Assembly: GCA_013349325.1 (NCBI GenBank) | Contig: DUZX01000025.1 | Location: forward strand, 1-50,733 | Origin: Desulfuromonadales bacterium | GTDB taxonomy: Bacteria; Desulfobacterota; Desulfuromonadia; Geobacterales; Pseudopelobacteraceae | Length of the DNA stretch: 50,733 bases | Reading direction: 5' to 3' | Shown: piece after piece, positions 25,482 to 33,893 of the stretch | Position numbering within the stretch: position 1 is the first letter of the stretch | Layout of the letters: each line of letters starts with the position of its first letter | Notes under the pieces: model-generated | Told to the model about the DNA's origin: nothing | What the model saw: the letters and a program-made list of their open reading frames with translations, nothing else | Databases searched by the model: none | Translations under genes and position numbers: made by a program

Positions 25482-25988
25482 TTATGTGTCCTTGTTGAGC
25501 AGCTCTTCCGGCCACTTGTCTCTGACGCCTTCTTCGCCTGCGTAGTAGCGGACTTTCGAGCTTTCCTCAAATATGTCCATTGCCGGCAAAATGCTGATCT
25601 TCCCGGAATCGGGATATTCGCAGACATCAATAGTGGCTTTGGTGCGTACATCCAGGTAGAGACAGGGTTCACTGCTGTGATTGTACAGTTGATGGGTACC
25701 GGACGGCCCTTCCTCAAAGAAGATAATGTCTCCTTTTGATACCGTCTGAAATCCGTCAGGCGAACGTAATGTGGCTTCTCCTTCTAAAACGACGAACAGT
25801 TCTTCCGCATTCCGATGGCAATGGTACGGATATGAAAAAGTGCCTGGAAACAGTGATTTGATATCAAAATGCAGATACTTTGATTGTGAAAGATCACCCA
25901 GCGGCGAGCTCTCTTTCCAGGAAAAGTGCGGGATTGAGGATCTGTTTTTCGTCAGTTCAATTTCAGAAGATTTGAATATTCTGGGCAT
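25482..25988 (-). CDS. Cupin-domain protein
   Basis: The 168-aa single-domain cupin shows motif 1 as PYHCHRNAEELFVVLEGEA (His, His, Glu metal ligands) and motif 2 in GTHQLYNHSSEPCLYLDV. It is similar to small metal-dependent cupins with unknown substrates. It starts at ATG 25988 and is followed after 5 nt by recQ. Nothing here identifies the reaction. It sits among toxin-antitoxin genes and may be part of the same block of added DNA. Confidence 0.8.
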   Translation of the reverse strand: MPRIFKSSEIELTKNRSSIPHFSWKESSPLGDLSQSKYLHFDIKSLFPGTFSYPYHCHRNAEELFVVLEGEATLRSPDGFQTVSKGDIIFFEEGPSGTHQLYNHSSEPCLYLDVRTKATIDVCEYPDSGKISILPAMDIFEESSKVRYYAGEEGVRDKWPEELLNKDT

Positions 25989-26165
25989 TCATTGAGCTCC
26001 CGCTAAGACTATGCTGCCGAACTTTCACGACAATCGTTTTACAATTTTATTAAACCAGCAGCGCAATCGGCGCTGTATGCTCAAAAAGAGCACTGACATC
26101 CCATGTTCGCTGCCACGGAATTTTGCGCAGCCTAACCGCCTAAGATTGAAGTGGGTGCTGTTTTT

Positions 26166-26591
26166 CTATCTAATAGTTTCAGATACCAATAATTTTACCA
26201 TCTCTTCCGAAGAGTACACCGGTATCCGGGACTTTATAAAATCCTTCTTATTACGCGTAACAATGGCTTCAACTCCAGTATGACAGGCTGCTTCGTGGAT
26301 CACAGCATCCTCGTAGTCTCTAAAATCTGTAACAAAAGCTGATTCGAGTACACATCTGTTGACAGGTGCCACTTCAAAAAGTCCCAACATTTTCTTTATT
26401 TCTTCATGTGCCCTTGCTGCACCAACCTCTTTGGCAGCAAGATAATATACGGTCGTGATTGTGGTGCCACACAAGTACCCCATAATTGTCCCGTTTTCCA
26501 CTCTTGAAAACAGTTCCGCCGCTGCATCCACGAAGGGTACCCGATCCAACAGCAGATCAAGGACTATATTGGTATCCAGAAGAATTTTCAA
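26166..26591 (-). CDS. vapC: PIN-domain toxin, VapC family
   Basis: The 141-aa PIN ribonuclease starts MKILLDTNIVLDLLLDR, with Asp6 as the first metal ligand. Further acids are Asp95 in FRDYEDAV and Asp117 in TRNKKDF, the usual PIN set. ATG 26591 overlaps the antitoxin stop by 4 nt. It forms a module with the gene at 26588-26830. Confidence 0.92.
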   Translation of the reverse strand: MKILLDTNIVLDLLLDRVPFVDAAAELFSRVENGTIMGYLCGTTITTVYYLAAKEVGAARAHEEIKKMLGLFEVAPVNRCVLESAFVTDFRDYEDAVIHEAACHTGVEAIVTRNKKDFIKSRIPVYSSEEMVKLLVSETIR

Positions 26592-26830
26592 AGGTGTTTT
26601 GCCTCCAGATATTTTTTGTAATCCTTTTCATCAAGATTCGATTCCCGCAATAAACCTCGCAGTGATTGAGTTATGGGTGTTGATGGCATACTTGTTTTGA
26701 TCTTCTGTGATGTCAGCAACGTAAAGTAATCCGCAACAATTTGCGATACTGATTTCCCCGCTTGTGCTGCGTAAGATTTTGCTTGTTCGATTAAATGATC
26801 CTCAAGGCGAAGAGTAAGCTTTGTTTGCAT
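26588..26830 (-). CDS. VapB-type antitoxin (DUF6364/ribbon-helix-helix-like)
   Basis: The 80-aa protein begins MQTKLTLRLEDHLIEQAKSYA and continues GKSVSQIVADYF, a ribbon-helix-helix pattern used by DUF6364 antitoxins to dimerise and bind DNA. The second half is a flexible, charged tail that should wrap the PIN toxin. ATG 26830 has AGAGGTAA nearby; the open frame to 26869 runs into the promoter/operator and is not used. A 13-bp perfect palindrome starts 22 bp upstream. Confidence 0.82.
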   Translation of the reverse strand: MQTKLTLRLEDHLIEQAKSYAAQAGKSVSQIVADYFTLLTSQKIKTSMPSTPITQSLRGLLRESNLDEKDYKKYLEAKHL

Positions 26831-26851
26831 AGTTACCTCTAAAAATGGAAA

Positions 26852-26882
26852 TGACGTATATTTATACACTAAATATACGTCA
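26852..26882 (-). promoter_or_regulatory. vapBC operator palindrome overlapping the promoter
   Basis: TGACGTATATTTA (26852-26864) is the exact reverse complement of TAAATATACGTCA (26870-26882), with 5 nt between. On the minus strand TTGACG (26883-26878) and TATACG (26860-26855) form a -35/-10 pair 17 bp apart, so the two operator arms cover both promoter boxes. This is the classic layout for antitoxin autorepression. Confidence 0.7.
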
Positions 26883-26948
26883 ACAACTTATTTGTGTCAA
26901 ACAGCATTCCATGATTATATTAATTTGTAACTGTTCGGCACATATTTT

Positions 26949-27041
26949 AAAAAGCTTGTCATTCCCGAGGGTTTAATCGGGAATCCAGACGTTGACTTCG
27001 TGGGCCCCCGATAGAATCACTCGGGGATGACAGGCTTTTTT
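26949..27041. repeat. Palindromic repeat with GTCATTCCC/GGGGATGAC ends
   Basis: The ends AAAAAGC-TTGTCATTCCCGAG and CTCGGGGATGACAGGCTTTTTT face each other around a centre containing its own small repeats (TTTAATCGGGAATCC). It fits the widespread family of short genomic palindromes of the type GTCATTCCCG...CGGGAATCC. T-runs on both sides mean it could terminate transcription both ways. It separates the HepT/MntA module from vapBC. The rest of 26883-27148 shows no gene. Confidence 0.7.
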
Positions 27042-27148
27042 GCCAGTATGGTAAAAGCACTGAATAGTTACATGTTTTTTCAGCATCATCACTAGTTTTA
27101 CCCGTCGCGATGCACCCCGGAAGTACTTGCTTGATCAACTCCTCACAT

Positions 27149-27469
27149 TTACCCTGACGAAAACGGAAAAGCCACAACCCCGACCCGCTCAATCTCTTGC
27201 CGAAAACTATCCGGAACCTGCGACCAATCGAGTATATCCACCAATATCGGCAGATTGCTTTCCGAAAAAGCGTCCCGTACTTCAGCGAGATTTTGAACCG
27301 GAAGTTGCGGGTTATGAGGATTTCTTGCTGCCAGATCAAGATCACTCCCGTCGTGGGCAGTCCCCGTAACCCGACTTCCGTAGGCAAGTACCTCAGCATC
27401 CGGCAGATGAGTCGCCAAAATCTGCCGAACAATTGCCAGCAATTCCGGGCGTAGATCAAGATTCTGCAC
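27149..27469 (-). CDS. MntA-type nucleotidyltransferase antitoxin (second module)
   Basis: The 106-aa protein has the nucleotidyltransferase motif AYGSRVTG...GSDLDLA with Gly31-Ser32 and ligands Asp43 and Asp45. It overlaps the HEPN partner gene by 14 nt and lies downstream of it, the reverse of the gene order in the 22628-23318 module. The sequence is clearly different from that first MntA, so the modules were gained separately and are not a local duplication. Confidence 0.87.
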   Translation of the reverse strand: MQNLDLRPELLAIVRQILATHLPDAEVLAYGSRVTGTAHDGSDLDLAARNPHNPQLPVQNLAEVRDAFSESNLPILVDILDWSQVPDSFRQEIERVGVVAFPFSSG

Positions 27470-27887
27470 GGCCTAACCTCTCACGCAGCACAGACTCCAA
27501 TGCACGCGCGTCACAAATGAATCGCGGCAGCAACTCCAGTGTCTCTTCGGCAAAACCGACACCATAATCGTGAGCAGTGTTATTGCGATTATCCCGATAG
27601 GAAAACCAGCGTTCAACGGCATCAGACGTCATCAGATCATGCTTGGCTGCATGCCGCAAAATATCCTTGAACGTCAGAGCATCAACTTCCCGTGGCCGGC
27701 CGGTATACGCCTTAAGCGCCTTTCGCAGCAGCTTGCCAGCCGTTTCCAACGTCAGCTCAAAACCTTTAACCACCGCATTACGGAAAATTTCATACTCAAT
27801 GTCTCCCGGATCAGCTGCTTCCAGACGGAAAAGAGTTGTTTCGAGAGTAGTAATGCAACGTGCAAAATGGTCGGTATTGAGGTTCAT
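27456..27887 (-). CDS. HEPN/nucleotidyltransferase-substrate-binding toxin (HI0074 type)
   Basis: The 143-aa helical protein belongs to the NTase substrate-binding group of HEPN proteins. The motif R-X4-H-X-Y is present as Arg101-NNTA-His106-D-Tyr108. ATG 27887 has AAGGA 7 nt upstream and is preferred over the ATG at 27911. It pairs with the nucleotidyltransferase gene that overlaps its 3' end and presumably forms a type VII toxin-antitoxin couple. Confidence 0.87.
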   Translation of the reverse strand: MNLNTDHFARCITTLETTLFRLEAADPGDIEYEIFRNAVVKGFELTLETAGKLLRKALKAYTGRPREVDALTFKDILRHAAKHDLMTSDAVERWFSYRDNRNNTAHDYGVGFAEETLELLPRFICDARALESVLRERLGRAES

Positions 27888-27920
27888 ACTGTCATCCTTC
27901 AAATCATACATACCAAGGGA

Positions 27921-28223
27921 TCAATTGGTTTCGGCTGAACGCCCTTTCCAAAAGACAGGATGTCTTTTCAGGTGCATAACTGCAATTACAAGAATCCATG
28001 TATCACGCTTCTGGTATATAACTGCAAAAGGAAATCGATGCGTTAGACAACGCTTGGTGCGTTTTGATACTGGATGCCACGCATCAGGATTCTCAATAAT
28101 ACGGTCAATCGTACGGTAGACTTCATCCGCAAATTCATAGCCGAGCCCAGGCGATTCCGCGTTATAATAATCAGCAGAAGCTTCTAAATCCTGCTGTGCT
28201 TCCTCCAGGATTCGTAGTTTCAT
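27921..28223 (-). CDS. RelE/ParE-family toxin
   Basis: The 100-aa protein begins MKLRILEEAQQDLEASADYYN and has the family core FADEVYRTIDRIIENPDAWHPV, then RFPFAVIYQK and VMHLKRHPVFW. ATG 28223 overlaps the antitoxin stop by 4 nt; a TTG at 28229 is possible but less likely. Members either poison gyrase (ParE) or cleave mRNA (RelE), and the sequence alone does not decide between them. Confidence 0.9.
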   Translation of the reverse strand: MKLRILEEAQQDLEASADYYNAESPGLGYEFADEVYRTIDRIIENPDAWHPVSKRTKRCLTHRFPFAVIYQKRDTWILVIAVMHLKRHPVFWKGRSAETN

Positions 28224-28444
28224 CGACAATTAATTCTTGCGCGTGATTCCTCACGTGAAATTGATGTTGTTTCACCTGCATCGAAATCGTCAATACGTCT
28301 TTCTGCCTCAATTGCCCAAGCTCTATCAACTGCAGCACGGGAATTTCGATCAAAACTTGCAAGAAGTTCTTCAATGAGACCGGCACGTTCAAGCGGCGGA
28401 AGTGATAAGGCTTCATCCATTACAGTCCGAGCAAGATTTGACAT
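28220..28444 (-). CDS. Addiction-module antitoxin (Unstab_antitox family)
   Basis: The 74-aa protein shows the family signature ALSLPPLERAGLIEELLASFD and RAWAIEAERRIDDFDAGE, typical of small unstable antitoxins paired with RelE/ParE toxins. It begins 28 bp after the purL stop on the same strand, so it can be read from the purine transcript unless a promoter lies in the 3' end of purL. It ends in the ATGA overlap with the toxin gene. Confidence 0.88.
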   Translation of the reverse strand: MSNLARTVMDEALSLPPLERAGLIEELLASFDRNSRAAVDRAWAIEAERRIDDFDAGETTSISREESRARINCR

Positions 28445-28472
28445 TTTGCTTGCCTCCCTAATCAGGTTATTA

Positions 28473-31469
28473 TTACATCTCCCGCAGCGTCTGCTGCCAG
28501 GCCTCTTTCAACTCCGCCAGATCCGCTTTGACAACTACTTCACCATTCAAGCCGGTAATCGTAAGCGCCGACTCTTCCGTTACAACGCCGATCGAAGCGA
28601 AACAGTTGCCGGTCATGATCGCCTCGAACCGGTCGCGCTGTTCCGGATGCACCGTTACCAGATGTCGGGAAGCCGATTCGGAGAAAAGCAGTGTTCCGTC
28701 ATTCTTGCCGGCAGGATCACCTTTCCAGAGCACGCGTGAGAGATCCAGCTTCATCCCAAAGCCACCGGCAAAGGCACTTTCCGCCGCCGCCACCGCCAGA
28801 CCGCCGTCGGAGAGATCGTGACAGGATGCTACGGTTCTCTGGTTAACCGCCTCATGATAGGCCTGATAACGCTTGTAGGCCTTGACACTGTCCACATGCG
28901 GCACCTTGTTGCCGACCGCGCCGGAAAGTGCCAAATATTCCGATCCACCCAGTTCATCACCGGTTTTTCCGAGCAGGAAGACTATATCGCCCGTCCGCTT
29001 GACATCCATGGTAACCGCTTTGCGGGCATCCTCGATCTTGCCGATGACAGAGAACAGCAGCGTGGGGGGAATGGAGATTTTAGTCGTGCCGTCATAAAAA
29101 TCATTCTTCATCGAATCTTTGCCTGAAATCAGCGGCAGATTGTAATCCATGCAGACGTCGTACAGTGCCTGATTGGAGCGCACCAGCTGCGCCATCTTGT
29201 AGGCGCCGTCCGGAGTTTTCTCCGACTGCACCGGATCACACCAGCAGTAGTTGTCAAGCCCGGCCACCAGATCCAGCGAACCACCGACGGCCACATAATT
29301 GCGCAGCGCCTCGTCAACCGCATTGGCGGTCATATGATAGGTATCGATATCAGAGTAACGCGGACAGATGCCGTGGGCAGTTACCACTCCTTCGAATGAA
29401 TCCAGCAGCGGCCTGACCACGGCAGCGTCGGAGGGACCGTCGTTGGTTACGCCGCTGAACGGCTTGACTACGGAACCACCCTGCACCTCATGGTCATAGC
29501 GCCGCACCACCGATTCCTTGGAGCAGACATTCAGGGCTGCCAGCAGTTTTTTCAGGTCACCAGTGTAATCAGCTTTCACCGGTAATGCCGGTTCGTCATG
29601 CACCGGCGGGGTCCACTTGGCCGGCAACTGCATCGGTGGCAGGCCTTCGTGCATGAAATCCATCGGCAGCCAGGCCACGGTCTGCTCGCCGTACAACATA
29701 TGGAACACACCGTTGTCGGTGAATTCACCCAACACGGTCGCTTCAACTCCAAAGCGGAGCGCCATGGCCAGAAATTCGTCAATCTGTTCCGGCGGAACAG
29801 CCAGCGACATCCGTTCCTGCGCCTCTGAAATGAGGATTTCCCACGGATTGAGGCCCGGATATTTAAGCGGCGCCCTGGCCAGATCCATACGACAGCCGCC
29901 GCATTCACCGGCCATCTCGCCAATCGAGGATGACAGGCCGCCGGCACCGTTGTCGGTAATGAAGCGGTAGAGTCCCTTGTCGCGAGCCCGGATCAGGAAA
30001 TCGAACATCCGCTTCTGGGTGATCGGGTCACCGATCTGCACCGCCGTTACCGGCGAATTTTCGTTGAGCTCCTCAGACGAGAATGTGGCGCCATGAATGC
30101 CGTCCTTACCGATACGACCGCCGGTCATAACGATCAGGTCACCGGCTTTGATCGACTTTTCATATCCCGGCTGACCGTTGACAAGAGCCGGCATCAGACC
30201 GGCCGTGCCGCAGAAAACCAGTGGTTTGCCGGCGAAACGGTCATCAAACACCAGTGATCCGTTAACCGTCGGGATGCCGCTCTTGTTACCGCCATGTTCG
30301 ACACCTTCGACGACACCTTCGAAAATCCGGCGCGGGTGCAGTAAGCGTGACGGCAGCGGTTTATCGTAAAACGGGTTGGCAAAGCAGAACACATCGGTAT
30401 TGAAAATCAGCTTTGCGCCGATGCCGGTGCCGAACGGGTCGCGATTGACACCGACGATACCGGTCAGCGCTCCGCCGTACGGATCCAGTGCAGACGGGGA
30501 GTTGTGGGTTTCCACCTTGAAAACCAGCGAATGTTTATCGTTGAATTTGATGACACCGGCATTGTCTTTGAAGACCGAGAGGCAGAAGTCTTTCGCCCCC
30601 ATCCGCTCACGGACATCTTTGGTCGTACGCTGGATAAACGACTTGAACAGAGATTTGATCTCCTGTTTCGTGCCATTCTCATCCTCATACTGCACCGTGC
30701 CGGCAAAAATCTTATGTTTGCAATGCTCCGACCAGGTTTGCGCCAGGCATTCCAGCTCCACATCCGTTGGCTTGGCCCCGAGACCGAACTCCTGCCGTGC
30801 CGCAATAACAGAAGCATCGCGATACTGTGCCTGAATGATCTTCATTTCGTCCAGCGTCAGCGCCAGCACGCCATCCTTGCTGATCCGCATCAGTTCCTCG
30901 TCGGAAACCTCCAGGTCAATCTGATTGACGGGCGTATCGCTATTCGCCCCTACGTCGGCTTTGGGTACATACGCGGGGAAACCGCCTTTGTCGGTAAAAT
31001 CAGCAGAAGAAAGAATGCTGTAGCGCTGAATGAGTGTGTTGCAGAGCAGACCGGTTGCTATTTTTTCCACATCAGCATGAGTCAGCTTACCCGAAAAAAG
31101 GTACTGGACCGCGTAGTAGACCCCCTCACCTTCGACAAAGGGACGTCCGGTCAGATATGCCACCGCCTCGCGGGCGGTACGCCCTACGTTGTCGGTGACT
31201 CCGGGGCGAAAACCGACTTCGACCGCAAAATTAAAATCGCCCGCCAGAGGTTTGTCAATGCTCCAGGTCTGGATGACCGGATCGCTGAAGGGACCGCCTG
31301 CGGCCTGTTGCAGTTCATACTGCGAAAGAGAGACATCAACGGTATACACATCGACCGTACGGACCTCATCAACCGGAAGATGCAGAAAATGCTCAATTTC
31401 ACCTTTGATGCGCTGGCCGCGTGCATCGCGAACATCTGCTTTGAGTGCTACTTCAATTCGATTTGGCAT
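28473..31469 (-). CDS. purL: Phosphoribosylformylglycinamidine synthase, PurS-PurL fused form
   Basis: This 998-aa enzyme makes FGAM from FGAR and glutamine-derived ammonia. The N-terminal 220 residues are PurS-like (VGFRPGVTDNVGRTA). The catalytic part has TWSEHCKHKIFAG near 250-265 and two AIRS-type halves with glycine-rich nucleotide segments. It is longer than the small PurL (about 740 aa) and shorter than the E. coli protein (1295 aa), because the glutaminase is encoded apart as purQ. ATG 31469 lies one base after the mscS stop, with AAGGA about 10 nt upstream. Confidence 0.95.
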   Translation of the reverse strand: MPNRIEVALKADVRDARGQRIKGEIEHFLHLPVDEVRTVDVYTVDVSLSQYELQQAAGGPFSDPVIQTWSIDKPLAGDFNFAVEVGFRPGVTDNVGRTAREAVAYLTGRPFVEGEGVYYAVQYLFSGKLTHADVEKIATGLLCNTLIQRYSILSSADFTDKGGFPAYVPKADVGANSDTPVNQIDLEVSDEELMRISKDGVLALTLDEMKIIQAQYRDASVIAARQEFGLGAKPTDVELECLAQTWSEHCKHKIFAGTVQYEDENGTKQEIKSLFKSFIQRTTKDVRERMGAKDFCLSVFKDNAGVIKFNDKHSLVFKVETHNSPSALDPYGGALTGIVGVNRDPFGTGIGAKLIFNTDVFCFANPFYDKPLPSRLLHPRRIFEGVVEGVEHGGNKSGIPTVNGSLVFDDRFAGKPLVFCGTAGLMPALVNGQPGYEKSIKAGDLIVMTGGRIGKDGIHGATFSSEELNENSPVTAVQIGDPITQKRMFDFLIRARDKGLYRFITDNGAGGLSSSIGEMAGECGGCRMDLARAPLKYPGLNPWEILISEAQERMSLAVPPEQIDEFLAMALRFGVEATVLGEFTDNGVFHMLYGEQTVAWLPMDFMHEGLPPMQLPAKWTPPVHDEPALPVKADYTGDLKKLLAALNVCSKESVVRRYDHEVQGGSVVKPFSGVTNDGPSDAAVVRPLLDSFEGVVTAHGICPRYSDIDTYHMTANAVDEALRNYVAVGGSLDLVAGLDNYCWCDPVQSEKTPDGAYKMAQLVRSNQALYDVCMDYNLPLISGKDSMKNDFYDGTTKISIPPTLLFSVIGKIEDARKAVTMDVKRTGDIVFLLGKTGDELGGSEYLALSGAVGNKVPHVDSVKAYKRYQAYHEAVNQRTVASCHDLSDGGLAVAAAESAFAGGFGMKLDLSRVLWKGDPAGKNDGTLLFSESASRHLVTVHPEQRDRFEAIMTGNCFASIGVVTEESALTITGLNGEVVVKADLAELKEAWQQTLREM

Positions 31470-31470
31470 A

Positions 31471-32568
31471 TCAGATCTGTCCTTTGTCCATAATTACCGT
31501 CCTGATCGGGTACGGTATTTCAATAGTCCGTTTGCGAAAGTTTGAGATGATCGACGAGTTAACCCGATCCGTAGCGGCGAACAGGGTTGCGTACTCTTCC
31601 ACCCAAAAAAAGAGCGCCATATTCAGGGCGCTGTCACCGAATGAAACAAAAAACGCCTCGGGCAGCGGATCGGCAAGAACGCCGTCACACTCCAGAGCAG
31701 TTGCCACCAGCAGCTGTTTGACCTGCTCAACATCACTGCCGTAGGCCACCCCCACATTAATGCGCCCTTTGACCCGTGGATTGGGAAAAGCCAGATTGGT
31801 CAGCATGGTATTGCAGAGATCGGAGTTCGGAATGATCAGCATCTGGTTGTCCAGGGTCTTGATTTTGGTACTGCGCAGGCCGATATCCAGGACGTCTCCC
31901 ACCTGCCCGCTGGCCAGTTGGATACGGTCGCCAATTCGAAAGGGGCGGTCCAGCATCAGAGTGAAACCGGATATCATATGGGCCAGCGTATCTTTGGCCG
32001 CCATGCCGATCGCCAGAGAACCGATACCAAGCGCGGTTACCAGAGAAAAAATATCATAATTGAAATGCTTGAGAATTACGATCAGCTCTGTACCCATCAG
32101 AAACAGGGAAACAATCTTTTCCGCAACCGGCATCATCTGCCGCGACAGGACCGCGCCGGAGCTTTCCTGCTGGCTGGCGACATACCATTTCATCAGTTCG
32201 TCAAGGGCATGGTAGATCAGGCTACCGACAATCGCGACCAGGATGATGTAGATGACCCCGGAGGCGATCAACACCAGCTTTTCATGCAGCGGCAGTGACC
32301 GGATGGCCAGGTAGACACCCGTTACCAGAAACAGCCGCGATACGTGCGGTATCACCCGTTGCAAAACCCGATCGTCCAGGTCGGTTGCGGTAAAGCGTGC
32401 CAGACGTATGCCCCACTTGTTCAGGAACATGACCGCCACCTGCGACAGTATCCAGAACAGAGCCAGAATCAGCAAAGCTGCCAGAATTTCTTTGGACCAG
32501 AACAACAGAAAACCGTCCGACTCTTCGGCCTGCATAAATCCGACTATGAAACCAATACTATTACTCAC
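31471..32568 (-). CDS. Small-conductance mechanosensitive channel, MscS family
   Basis: The 365-aa protein has four or five N-terminal membrane segments. The pore helix and beta domain read LVTALGIGSLAIGMAAKDTLAHMISG, then FRIGDRIQL and DIGLRSTKIKTLDNQMLIIPNS, typical of MscS. A C-terminal alpha/beta domain follows. GTG 32568 overlaps the purB stop by 8 nt; TTG 32571 is another choice. It is sandwiched between purB and purL with overlaps or a one-base gap on both sides, so an osmotic safety valve is co-transcribed with purine genes. Confidence 0.9.
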   Translation of the reverse strand: MSNSIGFIVGFMQAEESDGFLLFWSKEILAALLILALFWILSQVAVMFLNKWGIRLARFTATDLDDRVLQRVIPHVSRLFLVTGVYLAIRSLPLHEKLVLIASGVIYIILVAIVGSLIYHALDELMKWYVASQQESSGAVLSRQMMPVAEKIVSLFLMGTELIVILKHFNYDIFSLVTALGIGSLAIGMAAKDTLAHMISGFTLMLDRPFRIGDRIQLASGQVGDVLDIGLRSTKIKTLDNQMLIIPNSDLCNTMLTNLAFPNPRVKGRINVGVAYGSDVEQVKQLLVATALECDGVLADPLPEAFFVSFGDSALNMALFFWVEEYATLFAATDRVNSSIISNFRKRTIEIPYPIRTVIMDKGQI

Positions 32569-33856
32569 CAAACACCCGCTTGAAGATCGTATCGACGTGT
32601 TTGAGATGATAGTTCAGGTTAAATGCTTCTCGGATTTTGGCTTCGCCGAGCGCCCCGAGTACCTCTTTGTCAGCCAAAAGCTCCGTCTGGAAATCGGCTC
32701 CTTGTTCCCATACTTTCATGGCGTTGTGCTGCACCAGGCGGTATGAGTCTTCACGCGAAACCCCGGACTGCGTCAGATCGAGCAAGATCTTCTGAGAGAA
32801 GACCAACCCTTTCATCTGGTTGAGGTTCTTGATCATATTTTCTGGATAGACCACCAGATTTTTGATCAGGCCGTTCAGGCGACGCAGGGAGAAATCGAGC
32901 GCTACCGTGGCATCCGGAGCGATATAGCGCTCTACTGATGAATGCGAGATATCCCGTTCATGCCAGAGCGCCACATTTTCCAGGGCCGGAATACACAAGG
33001 CCCGGATGTAGCGTGCCTGACCGGTCAGGTTTTCGGAGAGGATCGGATTGCGCTTGTGCGGCATGGCCGACGACCCCTTCTGTCCTTTGGTGAACTGCTC
33101 CTCCGCCTCCAGTACCTCGGTGCGCTGCAGGTGACGAATCTCGACCGCAATGCGCTCCATGGATGAAGCGATGACGGCCAGCGTACAGAAAAATTCGGCG
33201 TGACGGTCGCGCGGAATGACCTGGCTTGAGACCGGTTCGGGCGTCAGCCCCATCCTGGCACAGACGTACTCTTCGACAAACGGATCAATATTGGCGAAGG
33301 TTCCGACCGCACCGGAAATGGCGCCGGTAGCGATATTTTCGCGAGCGGCCGCCAGGCGGGTCCGGTTGCGGCTCATCTCGGCATAAAACGAAGCCAGTTT
33401 GAGGCCGAAGGTAACCGGCTCAGCGTGAATGCCATGTGAGCGCCCCATACAGACAGTGTTCTTATGTTCCAGCGCGCGCAGTTTCAGCGACACCAGCAGC
33501 ATATCAATATCGGCCAGCAGTTCATCGGCCGCCTGAGTCATCTGCACCGACAGACAGGTGTCCAGAACGTCCGAGGAGGTCATGCCCTGATGGATAAAAC
33601 GCGCCTCAGGACCGACGAACTCGGCTACCGACGTTAAAAAAGCTATCACGTCATGTTTGACCTCTGCCTCAATGATATCGATACGTTCGATGTTGAAATT
33701 ACCTTTCTCGCGGATAACCGGGATAACCTCTTTGGGAATGACACCCAGTTCAGCCTGGGCTTCACAGGCCAGGGTCTCAATTTCAAGCCAGATGCGGAAG
33801 CGGTTCTGCGGCTCCCAGATTTTTGCCATGTCAGGGCGGGAATAGCGTGGGATCAT
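32561..33856 (-). CDS. purB: Adenylosuccinate lyase
   Basis: The 431-aa fumarase-superfamily enzyme acts twice in purine synthesis, on SAICAR and on adenylosuccinate. The signature GSSAMPHKRNPILSENL lies at about 260-276, preceded by FIHQGMTSSDVLDTC and GRSHGIHAEPVTFG with the catalytic His. AAGGAG 6 nt before ATG 33856 is a strong site. It follows the WalJ-like gene after 37 nt and leads into mscS and purL. Confidence 0.96.
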   Translation of the reverse strand: MIPRYSRPDMAKIWEPQNRFRIWLEIETLACEAQAELGVIPKEVIPVIREKGNFNIERIDIIEAEVKHDVIAFLTSVAEFVGPEARFIHQGMTSSDVLDTCLSVQMTQAADELLADIDMLLVSLKLRALEHKNTVCMGRSHGIHAEPVTFGLKLASFYAEMSRNRTRLAAARENIATGAISGAVGTFANIDPFVEEYVCARMGLTPEPVSSQVIPRDRHAEFFCTLAVIASSMERIAVEIRHLQRTEVLEAEEQFTKGQKGSSAMPHKRNPILSENLTGQARYIRALCIPALENVALWHERDISHSSVERYIAPDATVALDFSLRRLNGLIKNLVVYPENMIKNLNQMKGLVFSQKILLDLTQSGVSREDSYRLVQHNAMKVWEQGADFQTELLADKEVLGALGEAKIREAFNLNYHLKHVDTIFKRVFGE

Positions 33857-33893
33857 TGGTTACTGCTCCTTTTTTATGAGTATGTGTCTGGTG

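Noticed and set aside
26059-26075. Terminator after vapC (CAGCGC/GCGCTG hairpin)
   Set aside because: Only a 6-bp stem with no T-run; too weak to call.
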